Source: a bacterium (GTDB lineage Bacteria > RUG730 > JAAEPJ01). Taken from it: DNA of 22,153 nucleotides. The notes beneath the pieces are model-generated. The model saw only the letters and a list, made by a program, of their open reading frames with translations, did not search any database and had not been told where the DNA came from. A program made the translations under genes and the position numbers. Within the stretch, counting starts at the first letter, position 1. Every line of letters starts with the position of its first letter. Where the stretch lies: assembly GCA_024222485.1 (NCBI GenBank), contig JAAEPJ010000228.1, positions 1-22,153 of the forward strand, given 5' to 3'. Positions 1-6,395 of this stretch are shown here, in pieces.

Positions 1-264
1 AAGTTTATGAAAGAGACAGCATATTTAGGGATCAAACAAATTTTCACGACTTATAACAATCCAAAAGGTAATGCGGATACAGAGCGTGTAATTAGGACTT
101 TAAAGGAGGATTTAGTTTATCCTAATGATTGGGATAATACTGTAGAATTTCAAAGAGCTTTAGCTCGTTGGATAAATGATTATAATTATGATTTTCCACA
201 TCAGAGCCTTAATTATTTAACACCTAATCAATATTATCATAAAGAACTTAAAGTTGCTTTATAA
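1..264 (+). CDS. IS3-like transposase, C-terminal fragment (DDE integrase core)
   Basis: The frame is open from the left edge to a TAA at 262-264, so this is the end of a longer gene; the ATG at 7 is internal. The visible part is the end of a retroviral-integrase-type (rve) catalytic core. A YNNPKGNADTERV stretch carries the glutamate that would be the final E of the DDE triad, followed by a helix and the HQSLNYLTPNQYY stretch (H.SL.Y.TP..Y) typical of IS3-family OrfB and related transposases. Whether the family is IS3 or IS481 cannot be settled without the N-terminus or the other IS end. The last 31 residues are repeated in the inverted copy at the right edge of the window. Confidence 0.85.
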   Translation, partial: KFMKETAYLGIKQIFTTYNNPKGNADTERVIRTLKEDLVYPNDWDNTVEFQRALARWINDYNYDFPHQSLNYLTPNQYYHKELKVAL

Positions 265-300
265 AACTCTCCCATTTTTTTCGTGACTAAAAGGGGTACA
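1..300 (+). mobile_element. Right end of an IS3-like insertion sequence (partial)
   Basis: The 3' part of an insertion sequence runs off the left edge of the window. It holds the transposase C-terminus (to 264) and a short non-coding tail ending in GGGGTACA at 293-300, the terminal ACA expected of IS3/IS481-type elements whose other end starts TGT. Bases 167-300 match the reverse complement of 22020-22153 with one mismatch that I can see (G near 283, in the T-run tail). That match fixes the IS boundary, because similarity stops after the TTA that follows position 300. The other IS end and the target duplication are outside the window. Confidence 0.85.
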
Positions 301-310
301 TTAGAACTCA

Positions 311-1036
311 TTGGATAAAAAAATCGGTTTAAGCGGACAGGTTTCAAATTCCGGTCTTAGAACCATTAAAAACTATGACGCAAGCGAGGGAACTGTTTAT
401 TACGGACGAGCTTTACAAAAAGTAATCAGCAAAGAAATAGGTTCAGAACTTTTAAAGGCTTCTGACGGTAAATTTTTAGGAATATCAGTTAGAAACGAAG
501 CAAGTAGCAAAGAAAATTACTCACAAGGACACAGTGTGCCAGTAATGAAAATGGGATCAATTTATGTTGAAGTAGAAGAAAGCGTGACGCCAGATGATCC
601 AGTTTATGCAAGGTTTGACGGTAAACTTCAAATCCAGACTATTACATTTGATGCAGATTTTGTGGCAAGCAATAAAATTAATGGTTTTTCAGTTAGTGAA
701 GTTTCATTTGATACAGACCATGCAACAACTATTTCAGCTCTAGCAACAGCACTTAAAAATTTATCAGAAATTTCAGATTGTACAGCCAGCGGACGAGTTT
801 TGACAATTACAGGCTCTGTTAAAGGCTTGAATGTAGAAATTAGTAATATTGTTGTTTCAGGCGGAGCATCTCAAGCAGGTTCAGCCGTTGCGGAAACCGT
901 AAAAGGCATTGCTCTAGCAGAGCTTGGAAAGTTTAGAAAAGATTCAGACGGCACAACAGCAGTAGAGCTTACAGGTGTTAAGTTTTCAGAAAACAGTGTA
1001 GACGGCTTGGTAGAGTTGGACGTTAATATTATTTAA
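311..1036 (+). CDS. Phage capsid decoration/stabilising structural protein, 5' end at IS junction
   Basis: A 241-residue protein lies just before the major capsid gene, where phages commonly encode a head decoration (cement) protein. The N-terminal part (KKIGLSGQVSNSGLRTIKNY, residues 3-22) and the VPVMKMGSIYVEVEE strand near residue 80 look like phage structural proteins of this kind. Residues about 105-190 form an inserted module similar in layout to one in the tail sheath downstream. The start is uncertain: the TTG at 311 has no Shine-Dalgarno site, the frame is closed by a TAG at 302-304, and the IS ends at 300, so the insertion may have removed the native start and some N-terminal residues. 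Expression from this copy is doubtful. The decoration role is inferred from position and general look. Confidence 0.6.
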   Translation: MDKKIGLSGQVSNSGLRTIKNYDASEGTVYYGRALQKVISKEIGSELLKASDGKFLGISVRNEASSKENYSQGHSVPVMKMGSIYVEVEESVTPDDPVYARFDGKLQIQTITFDADFVASNKINGFSVSEVSFDTDHATTISALATALKNLSEISDCTASGRVLTITGSVKGLNVEISNIVVSGGASQAGSAVAETVKGIALAELGKFRKDSDGTTAVELTGVKFSENSVDGLVELDVNII

Positions 1037-1072
1037 ATTAAAAATTTTTAAAAAAATGGAGGATAAAAATAA

Positions 1073-1984
1073 ATGAACAGATTAGACGCAGTAATGACAT
1101 ATTTTACAGAAAAAGAACTTGAACATCAAAAATGTAAATTATTAAAGATTGATTTGCCAGAAATTTCGGTACATAGACGGCTTATTCCAGTTTCATACGA
1201 TACGCCAGCTGGAGCAGAAAGTATTAGTTATGATGAAATAGAAACAATTGGTAAAGCAGTCACAGGAAGTTTGAAAACTACAAACATACCGAACTCAACA
1301 GTAATCAGACGATCATATTCATACTCGCCAGAAAATATAATGGCTGCTTATGAATATACAGTTGATGAAATCGATTCAGCAAGATTGTCTGGTAAAAATC
1401 TGCCACAGGCACGATTATTTTCAGCAAAAGAAAGTTTGCTTATAAAAGAGAAAAACTTGGTTATGTTTGGAAAAGCTAATACGGATATGTATGGACTTTT
1501 AAATAATCCAAGCGTACCAAGCTTAGATGTAGCAGATAACGGAAGCGGTTCAACCAAATGGAAAAATAAAACTCCGAACCAGATTATTGACGACATTACA
1601 AATATGTTTACAACAATCAAAGAAGAAACCAAGCTCGTTGAGTTTGCGGATACTTTGCTTGTGCCAGTATCGCAATACAATATGCTTTTAAAACCAAGAA
1701 GCGATTCAAGTGATACAACAATAATGAATTTGGTGTTAAACGCAGTGCCAGAGTTAAAAACTATTATGCCAATCTATGACTGTAAAGGTGCAGGCGAGGA
1801 CGACAAAAATATTGCATTTGCTTATCGCAGAAATCCATATAAGCTTGAAATGGATATTTTACTCGACAGTCAAATTTTGCCAGTTCAGTGGACAAATTTT
1901 GTAGGAAAAGTGCCAATGCGGACTAAATTTGGCGGAGTTAAATTTTATAAACCATTATCTGCAATGATCGGTGTCGGTATTTAA
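1073..1984 (+). CDS. Major capsid protein, DUF2184-like (HK97 fold)
   Basis: A 303-residue protein resembling the DUF2184 / encapsulin-like major capsid family found in phages with contractile tails. It builds the icosahedral shell. Visible family-like parts are the IPVSYDTPAGAESISYDE region (about residues 41-58), the long central helix with NLVMFG, an asparagine/serine-rich loop near 145-165, and the C-terminal stretch PMRTKFGGVKFYKPLSAMIG. No N-terminal scaffold or protease domain is fused, so maturation factors must be encoded elsewhere, probably left of the IS. A strong Shine-Dalgarno GGAGG at 1058-1062, ten bases before the ATG, sets the start. It is the best-initiated gene in the head module, as expected for the most abundant head protein. 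Confidence 0.8.
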   Translation: MNRLDAVMTYFTEKELEHQKCKLLKIDLPEISVHRRLIPVSYDTPAGAESISYDEIETIGKAVTGSLKTTNIPNSTVIRRSYSYSPENIMAAYEYTVDEIDSARLSGKNLPQARLFSAKESLLIKEKNLVMFGKANTDMYGLLNNPSVPSLDVADNGSGSTKWKNKTPNQIIDDITNMFTTIKEETKLVEFADTLLVPVSQYNMLLKPRSDSSDTTIMNLVLNAVPELKTIMPIYDCKGAGEDDKNIAFAYRRNPYKLEMDILLDSQILPVQWTNFVGKVPMRTKFGGVKFYKPLSAMIGVGI

Positions 1985-1986
1985 AG

Positions 1987-2256
1987 ATGACTCAGAAAAT
2001 TAAGATAATTAACACAGACACTAAGCCTTATCATATCGCAAATATTGCAGTCTTTTATGCAGGAGAAAACGAAATTAGTGATGAAGTTTGGCAGAAAATA
2101 AAGGATTCAGAGCTTATTAAAAAACGTATAGATCGAGGTATATTGAAAGTTTTATCGGTTAATGTTCCAAAGCTTGAACCAAAAACAGATCAAGAAAAGG
2201 AACAGCAAAAAACAAAATCAAGCAAGAAGAAAAACAGGAAAAACAAGAATGGTTAA
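1987..2256 (+). CDS. Small phage head-region protein, unknown function
   Basis: An 89-residue protein starting two bases after the capsid stop codon. Residues 1-60 look folded (KIKIINTDTKPYHIANIAVF, then alternating charged and aliphatic residues); the last 28 are a Lys/Glu/Gln/Asn-rich, probably disordered tail. Mu-like phages also have a small protein of unknown role directly after the capsid gene (the gp35 position), so this may be its counterpart, but I see no diagnostic motif. Its stop codon lies inside the first codons of the next gene (overlap 2249-2256), implying coupled translation. Confidence 0.6.
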   Translation: MTQKIKIINTDTKPYHIANIAVFYAGENEISDEVWQKIKDSELIKKRIDRGILKVLSVNVPKLEPKTDQEKEQQKTKSSKKKNRKNKNG

Positions 2257-2590
2257 TTTGACTTATTTGCATCAGATTGCACCAGAGTTTAAAGATTTTA
2301 ACGATTTGGTGAGATTTAACATTTTAGAAGATACAGCAAATTTATTTGTAGACAGCGAAATTTTTGAAGAAAAAACGGATTACGCAATAATTTTGTTAAT
2401 TGCACATTATTTAGCTTTAGCAAACCTTAAAGGCATTGATCTCTTTACAAAATCGGTTAAGGTCGGCGAACTTTCTAAAACGTTTGCAAGCGAGAATGCG
2501 GAGAATGAGCTTTTATTAACAACATATGGGGCAATGTTTAACCGCTTACAAAAAAGTTTAGCAATCAGCCCCATATTAAGCGGAGCGTAA
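2249..2590 (+). CDS. Head-tail connector / adaptor protein, DUF4054-like
   Basis: A 113-residue, mostly helical protein. The sequence LHQIAPEFKDFNDLVRFNILEDTANLF, then a run LLIAHYLALANLKG and an EN-ELLLTTYGAMFNRLQ region, fits the small helical head-completion proteins (DUF4054 / gp6-like adaptors) that dock under the portal. I chose the ATG at 2249 because the product then begins MVNLTYLHQ and has the usual length. An upstream in-frame ATG at 2162 would add 29 low-complexity lysine-rich residues that merely mirror the overlapping upstream gene. The ATGGTTAA overlap with the preceding stop indicates translational coupling. The exact family is recalled, not verified. Confidence 0.65.
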   Translation: MVNLTYLHQIAPEFKDFNDLVRFNILEDTANLFVDSEIFEEKTDYAIILLIAHYLALANLKGIDLFTKSVKVGELSKTFASENAENELLLTTYGAMFNRLQKSLAISPILSGA

Positions 2591-2597
2591 TTTTAAA

Positions 2598-3089
2598 GTG
2601 GTGCAGGTAAACAAAACTGTTGAGAAAAATTTTAAGTATCGTGAAATCTTGAAACAAAGGCGTAATTTAAAAGGCTCTTACGTTAAGGTTGGTTTGCCTA
2701 AAAAAACAGGAGAAAAGAAACACAAAAATATTTCTTTGACTTTAGCCGAAGTTTTGGCGTTTCACGAGTTTGGTACAAGAAATGTGCCAAGACGACCAGC
2801 TTTGCGTAAAAGTTTTGATGATAATAAAAAAGCTTGGAAAAAGTTTACTGATAAACTTTTAAAAGCAATTTTATTAAGATGGATAAGTGCCAGCAAAGCT
2901 TTGGACTTGATAGGTCTTAAGCTTAAAGAAGATATTCAAGAAACTATCAGAAAAGGCGTTGGCGAGAAAAATGCACCAGCTGTCTTAAAAGCTAAACGCA
3001 AGAAAGGTAATGGAGAAGAAGAACCAGTGCAATTAATTGATTCAGGACAAACGATAACGTCAATTAGTTATGAAAAGGTTGTTAAGTAA
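2598..3089 (+). CDS. HK97 gp10-like / virion morphogenesis neck protein
   Basis: A 163-residue protein with hallmarks of the HK97-gp10 / Mu gpG-like tail-completion group: an HEFGTRNVPRRPALRKSFD stretch (about residues 56-74), a helix ALDLIGLKLKEDIQETIRKGV, and the C-terminal LIDSGQTITSISYEV-type ending that closes most members. These proteins act at the head-tail interface during joining of capsid and tail. Start is GTG at 2598 (another GTG follows at once); no clear Shine-Dalgarno, so initiation probably depends on translation of the gene upstream. The last base of its stop codon is the first base of the next ATG. An unusually lysine-rich middle (KKTGEKKHKN) sits in a predicted loop. Confidence 0.75.
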   Translation: MVQVNKTVEKNFKYREILKQRRNLKGSYVKVGLPKKTGEKKHKNISLTLAEVLAFHEFGTRNVPRRPALRKSFDDNKKAWKKFTDKLLKAILLRWISASKALDLIGLKLKEDIQETIRKGVGEKNAPAVLKAKRKKGNGEEEPVQLIDSGQTITSISYEKVVK

Positions 3090-3415
3090 TGGATATAGAA
3101 TTTACAAAAGACACTATTTTGATAAGAGCTAAAACTGGTGATTATGATGATAACGGTGATTGGCAAGAAGCTGAAAACACTGAAATAATTATCAAAGCTT
3201 GTGTGTTGCCGTATAAGTTTAGAAATTTAACAGAAGCACCAGAAGGCTCGCACATGAAAGCTAAGGTTAAAGTTTATACGAAAGATGAGCTAAAAGTAAA
3301 AGATATTATCAAGGACAAAGATGTTGAATATTTAATAACCGAAGTCAATGATTATACCTGTGAAAGTTTTGATTTGCCTCATTATCTGGCGATTGGAGAG
3401 CGAATAAAAAAATGA
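3089..3415 (+). CDS. Head closure / neck protein
   Basis: A 108-residue protein in the head-closure slot, between the gp10-like protein and the tail terminator. The pattern of short strands (DTILIRAKTGDYDDNGDW, then EIIIKACVLPYKFRN, KAKVKVYTKDELKVKDIIKD, VEYLITEVNDYTC) suggests a small beta-barrel, as in head-tail stopper proteins that plug the connector after DNA packaging. I see no specific family signature, so the assignment rests on order and fold impression. TAATG overlaps the upstream stop, and its own stop overlaps the next start (ATGA at 3412-3415). Confidence 0.6.
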   Translation: MDIEFTKDTILIRAKTGDYDDNGDWQEAENTEIIIKACVLPYKFRNLTEAPEGSHMKAKVKVYTKDELKVKDIIKDKDVEYLITEVNDYTCESFDLPHYLAIGERIKK

Positions 3416-3942
3416 TTGATTGGCAAGCAACTAAAAAAGTTATTCACGATTGGACATCAGGAATTACAGGCATAGCACTTAATCGAGTTATTTGGTCGCA
3501 TGGTAATGCTCCTGCACCATCTTTGCCGTATATTACACTTGAAGTGTTTAACGGTTTAAGTAAAGACGGAACACCGTCAATGGATTATGATACAGAAGCT
3601 CAGAAGTTTAAAAGCAGAATAACTAAAAAATTCACTCTAACAGTTCAAGCTTTTGGCAATATGGCACTAGAGCTTTTAGAAAAAATTCAAAACGGAGCTG
3701 ATAATCCATTAGAGCTTGAAAAGTTAATAAAAAACGGCATAAGCGTTGTTAGGACTTATGAGATAGCGAATATAAATAAGCTTATCAATACAGAATATGA
3801 AAACCGCTACTCAATGGATATAGATTTTTATATTTCGGATACAAACGAATTAACAGGATTAGAACCAATCGAAAAAATAGAAATGTCTGGAAATGTAGAC
3901 GACAGACAAATTTTAGACAATAAAATTTTAGGAGGAGTTTAA
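3412..3942 (+). CDS. Phage neck terminator protein (gp12-like / LIC_12616 family)
   Basis: A 176-residue protein matching the usual look of the neck/tail terminator family: an N-terminal helix, then VIWSHGNAPAPSLPYITLEV (residues about 27-46), a stretch KKFTLTVQAFGNMALELLEKIQ, and a late strand NRYSMDIDFYISD. Terminators cap the tail tube and sheath when elongation ends and form the docking surface for the head. Translation is coupled through the ATGA overlap with the gene before. A strong GGAGGAG (3931-3937) inside its 3' end serves the sheath gene. Confidence 0.75.
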   Translation: MIDWQATKKVIHDWTSGITGIALNRVIWSHGNAPAPSLPYITLEVFNGLSKDGTPSMDYDTEAQKFKSRITKKFTLTVQAFGNMALELLEKIQNGADNPLELEKLIKNGISVVRTYEIANINKLINTEYENRYSMDIDFYISDTNELTGLEPIEKIEMSGNVDDRQILDNKILGGV

Positions 3943-3946
3943 AAAA

Positions 3947-5251
3947 ATGGGAGTAACCAACGGAATAGTAAAGATAAGCATAAATCGCGGAACAAAAATC
4001 GTCTCTCGTCAAGGTTTTGGCATTCCGCTTATTTTAGGAAGCAATGCTACTTTTGCAGAAAGACGGCGAATTTATACAGATATAGACGAAGTCTTAGTAG
4101 ATTTTCCAGAAACAACAGCAGAATACCGCATGGCAAAAGCATTGTTTTCTCAAACGATTAAGCCTGCCAAAATTAAGATCGGACGAGTAGGCACAAAGAT
4201 TAAACAAAAGGTGAATGTAAGCATTGATTCTGTTATTGATAATACAGACTATAAAATAAAAATTAATGACAGTGTTTTTTCTGTTAACAGCGGAACTGGT
4301 AAAACTGCCTCAGAGATTGTTGATTTATTGATTGCCAGCATAACCGCAGGAAGTGAACCAGTAGCCACCACTGATAATGGTGATGATTTTGATATTGAAG
4401 CAAATATTTTAGGTGTAGATTTTAAGGCTAGCCTGCTAGATAAGGCTAATATGACCTTAAAAGCAATCTCTACTTATAATGAAACAATAACGGATGCTTT
4501 AAATGCAATCAGGCTTGAGGACAATGATTTTTATTTTATTTTAGCGACTACACGAACCAAAAGCGAAATTAAAGAAATTGCAGGACTTGCCGAAACATCA
4601 GTCAATTTATATGTCGCCTGCACGTTTGATAGTGATAGTTTAAGCACTAGCTCTGATAATGTTATTAAAGAACTTGAAGCTTTAAATTATGATAACACAG
4701 CCATAATTTACAGTGCGGACGCATTCAATATGCCAGAGGGCGTTTGGGTCGGTATAACCGCACCAGAAGAAGCAGGAAGCATAGCTTGGGGAATTAATGA
4801 GGGCAAAGGCGTAAATGCGGATAATTTAACGGCAACTGAAAGCACAAATGCACAAGCAAATAACGGTAATATTTTTGTGGTTAGAGGCGGTTTATCCGTA
4901 TTCCTTGATGGTAAAGTGGCAAGCGGTGAATGGATCGATATTATTAGAGGCACAGCTTGGCTTAATGTGAATTTGGAAGCAGAAGTTTATCAGGTTCTAG
5001 TAAACAGTAAAAAAGTTGGCTATACAAATATTGGAGCAAATACTGTAAGAACTGCAATCGCCAAAGTTTTGAATCAAGCAGTAAGAATGGGAATTTTAGC
5101 ATCAAATCCAGCACCGAGTATAAGTATTCCAGATGTTTTGGATATTTCGGAGACTGATCGTGGAAACCGTAGGCTTCCAGATATAAGTTTTTCGGCACGT
5201 TATGCAGGTGCTATTCAATTTGTAGAAATACAAGGCGATATTAGCGTATAA
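3947..5251 (+). CDS. Tail sheath protein (DUF3383-like)
   Basis: A 434-residue sheath protein, the contractile outer layer of the tail. The N-terminus (ISINRGTKIVSRQGFGIPLIL) is the handshake-like start of DUF3383 sheaths, followed by AEYRMAKALFSQTIKPAKIKIGR. Residues about 85-175 are an inserted domain, then the conserved core with NDFYFILATTRT and IIYSADAFNMPEGVWVG, and the C-terminal domain (SVFLDGKVASGEWIDIIRGTAWLNVNLEAEVY onward) that ends in strand-rich SARYAGAIQFVEIQGDI. Ribosome site GGAGGAG at 3931-3937 is nine bases before ATG. Its presence makes the virion a myovirus rather than a siphovirus. Confidence 0.88.
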   Translation: MGVTNGIVKISINRGTKIVSRQGFGIPLILGSNATFAERRRIYTDIDEVLVDFPETTAEYRMAKALFSQTIKPAKIKIGRVGTKIKQKVNVSIDSVIDNTDYKIKINDSVFSVNSGTGKTASEIVDLLIASITAGSEPVATTDNGDDFDIEANILGVDFKASLLDKANMTLKAISTYNETITDALNAIRLEDNDFYFILATTRTKSEIKEIAGLAETSVNLYVACTFDSDSLSTSSDNVIKELEALNYDNTAIIYSADAFNMPEGVWVGITAPEEAGSIAWGINEGKGVNADNLTATESTNAQANNGNIFVVRGGLSVFLDGKVASGEWIDIIRGTAWLNVNLEAEVYQVLVNSKKVGYTNIGANTVRTAIAKVLNQAVRMGILASNPAPSISIPDVLDISETDRGNRRLPDISFSARYAGAIQFVEIQGDISV

Positions 5252-5266
5252 GGAGAATTTAGAAAA

Positions 5267-5695
5267 ATGGCAGAGAAAAAAGTATATAACGCAAAAGAAG
5301 TAGCTTTAATTTTTGGAACAGAACCGATTACAGGGCTTGTAGAAGATAGTTGTGTGACGGTTGAACGTGAAAGTGATACGGTTGTCGATCATATAGGAGC
5401 AGACGGAGATGTAAGCCAGACGATCAAGAATGATCGTCGAGCGACTGTGATGTTTAATCTTAAACAGGACAGCCGAGGCAATGATATTTTTGATACTCAT
5501 ATAAATTTAATGGAAACAACAGGCAAACTAAGCTATGCACCTTTGACAATTAGAGACGGTGCGACTGGTTCATTAGTATTTGCAGAGGAAGCTTGGGTGT
5601 CAAAACCAGCAGGACAAAGCTACGGAGCAGAACAAGGCTCACGTGAATGGACGATCAGATGTTCAAACTTAAGCATAAGTACAAAAGGGCTTTAA
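5267..5695 (+). CDS. Tail tube protein (DUF3277-like)
   Basis: A 142-residue protein directly after the sheath, the standard slot for the inner tail tube. It starts with VYNAKEVALIFGTEPITGL, then DSCVTVERESDTVVDHIGADGDVSQTI, and later REWTIRCSNLSIS. This matches the DUF3277 structural-protein family, whose members stack as hexameric rings to make the DNA channel. AGGAG at 5251-5255, touching the sheath stop codon, is 11 bases before ATG. One gene follows before the tape measure, the normal order tube - chaperone - tape measure. Confidence 0.82.
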   Translation: MAEKKVYNAKEVALIFGTEPITGLVEDSCVTVERESDTVVDHIGADGDVSQTIKNDRRATVMFNLKQDSRGNDIFDTHINLMETTGKLSYAPLTIRDGATGSLVFAEEAWVSKPAGQSYGAEQGSREWTIRCSNLSISTKGL

Positions 5696-5715
5696 TAAAA
5701 ATTTAAAAAAATAAA

Positions 5716-5727
5716 AGAGGTTAGATT
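5716..5727 (+). promoter_or_regulatory. Ribosome binding site and ATT start of the tail chaperone gene
   Basis: AGAGG at 5716-5720 lies four bases before an ATT codon at 5725-5727. The reading frame is closed just upstream by TAG at 5722-5724, and the first in-frame standard start is the TTG at 5869, 48 codons later. The intervening residues look like the conserved chaperone N-terminus, so translation must begin near 5725 and ATT is the best candidate. The ATG at 5729 is in another frame and stops after four codons. Confidence 0.5.
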
Positions 5728-6153
5728 GATGATATTGAACTAGAGATTTGGACATTACAACCGCTTGAAAGTTTTAAGTTATTAGCAAAACTGCAACGCC
5801 TTGTATTTGCACCTCTAAAACAGGCACAGTTTTCGCTTGATAGCGATTCCTCGGCAGTTTTTAATATTTTGGGAGTTTTGTCAGAAAACTTGGAAAGTGA
5901 AGAGGTTCGAGTTGATATTATCGATAAACTTTTAAGACGAATAAAAATTAAAAATGATAAAAACGAGTTTATTGAAGATTTGCATATAGACCACGAAATA
6001 TTTAGAGGCAATATTTTAAGAATGCTGAAAGTGATTAGGCTTAGTTTGGAGGTAAACTATTCTGATTTTTTGGACGCATTCAAAAAGTTTTCGAGCGGAA
6101 AAGTGAACATCAAGAAGATAATAGCAACAGTCCTCAAGAAACTGGAGAATTAG
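5725..6153 (+). CDS. Tail assembly chaperone, short (unshifted) form
   Basis: A 142-codon frame between tail tube and tape measure, the fixed position of the tail assembly chaperone that coats the tape measure while the tube polymerises. Residues 1-50 (IELEIWTLQPLESFKLLAKLQRLVFAPL...) are helical with the look of these chaperones, followed by HIDHEIFRGNILRMLKVIRLSLEVNYSDFLDAF. Start is probably ATT at 5725 (AGAGG upstream); using the TTG at 5869 would drop 48 plausible residues. The frame ends at TAG 6151-6153, while the -1 frame is open from 6066 to 6395, the classic arrangement of a gene making a short protein and a frameshifted long one. No member is identified by name. Confidence 0.7.
   Translation: MDDIELEIWTLQPLESFKLLAKLQRLVFAPLKQAQFSLDSDSSAVFNILGVLSENLESEEVRVDIIDKLLRRIKIKNDKNEFIEDLHIDHEIFRGNILRMLKVIRLSLEVNYSDFLDAFKKFSSGKVNIKKIIATVLKKLEN
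6048..6072 (+). promoter_or_regulatory. Programmed -1 frameshift site (SD-like stimulator plus slippery heptamer)
   Basis: In the frame of the chaperone the codons read GAT TTT TTG GAC, giving the heptamer T TTT TTG at 6066-6072, a perfect X XXY YYZ site. After a one-base backward slip both codons re-pair as TTT. GGAGG at 6048-6052 lies 13 bases upstream, close to the distance at which an internal Shine-Dalgarno sequence stimulates -1 shifting in E. coli dnaX. The -1 frame opens exactly at 6066. A weaker second candidate, C AAA AAG, is at 6081-6087. I could not find a convincing downstream stem by eye. Confidence 0.65.
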
Positions 6154-6395
6154 AAAATTTAAAACAACAAAAAAGTCTAAGCTGGGCGGAATGGTTCGTT
6201 TGGCTACCAGTAATGTTTAAGCTGGGCAGTTTAAATGATGTAAAAGAAACTTGGACAATAGACGAAATTTTACAGGCTTATGAAGTTATAAAAGCCAAAA
6301 ATGAAGTAATAAAAGATATGCTTGATTTTAGTTCAGGTGTAGGAGATAAAACAAATGGCAACCGTCAGAGAATTAATCACAAAATGGGGTTTTGA
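6066..6395 (+). CDS. Tail assembly chaperone, -1 frameshift extension
   Basis: This second reading frame is open from immediately after a TGA at 6063-6065 and has no good start of its own. The ATG at 6213 has no ribosome site and falls inside coding-looking sequence, since the codons before it read SLSWAEWFVWLPV, an unbroken domain. It is best read as the C-terminal part of a fusion made by slipping one base back on TTTTTTG (6066-6072), giving about 222 residues in total. The extension has a hydrophilic Glu/Gln/Asn linker and then a helical domain with WTIDEILQAYEVIKAKNEVI. In lambda-type chaperones the extra domain bridges the tube protein and tape measure. Its last 41 bases overlap the tape measure start, as is common. 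Confidence 0.72.
   Translation, partial: FFGRIQKVFERKSEHQEDNSNSPQETGELENLKQQKSLSWAEWFVWLPVMFKLGSLNDVKETWTIDEILQAYEVIKAKNEVIKDMLDFSSGVGDKTNGNRQRINHKMGF

Noticed and set aside
2162-2248. Upstream start of the DUF4054-like gene at ATG 2162
   Set aside because: It would add 29 lysine/glutamine-rich residues that only mirror the overlapping gene in another frame; ATG 2249 gives the usual length and a coupled start.
6213-6395. Separate 60-residue gene starting at ATG 6213
   Set aside because: No Shine-Dalgarno site, and protein-like text continues upstream of the ATG without a stop to 6066, so a frameshift extension fits better.
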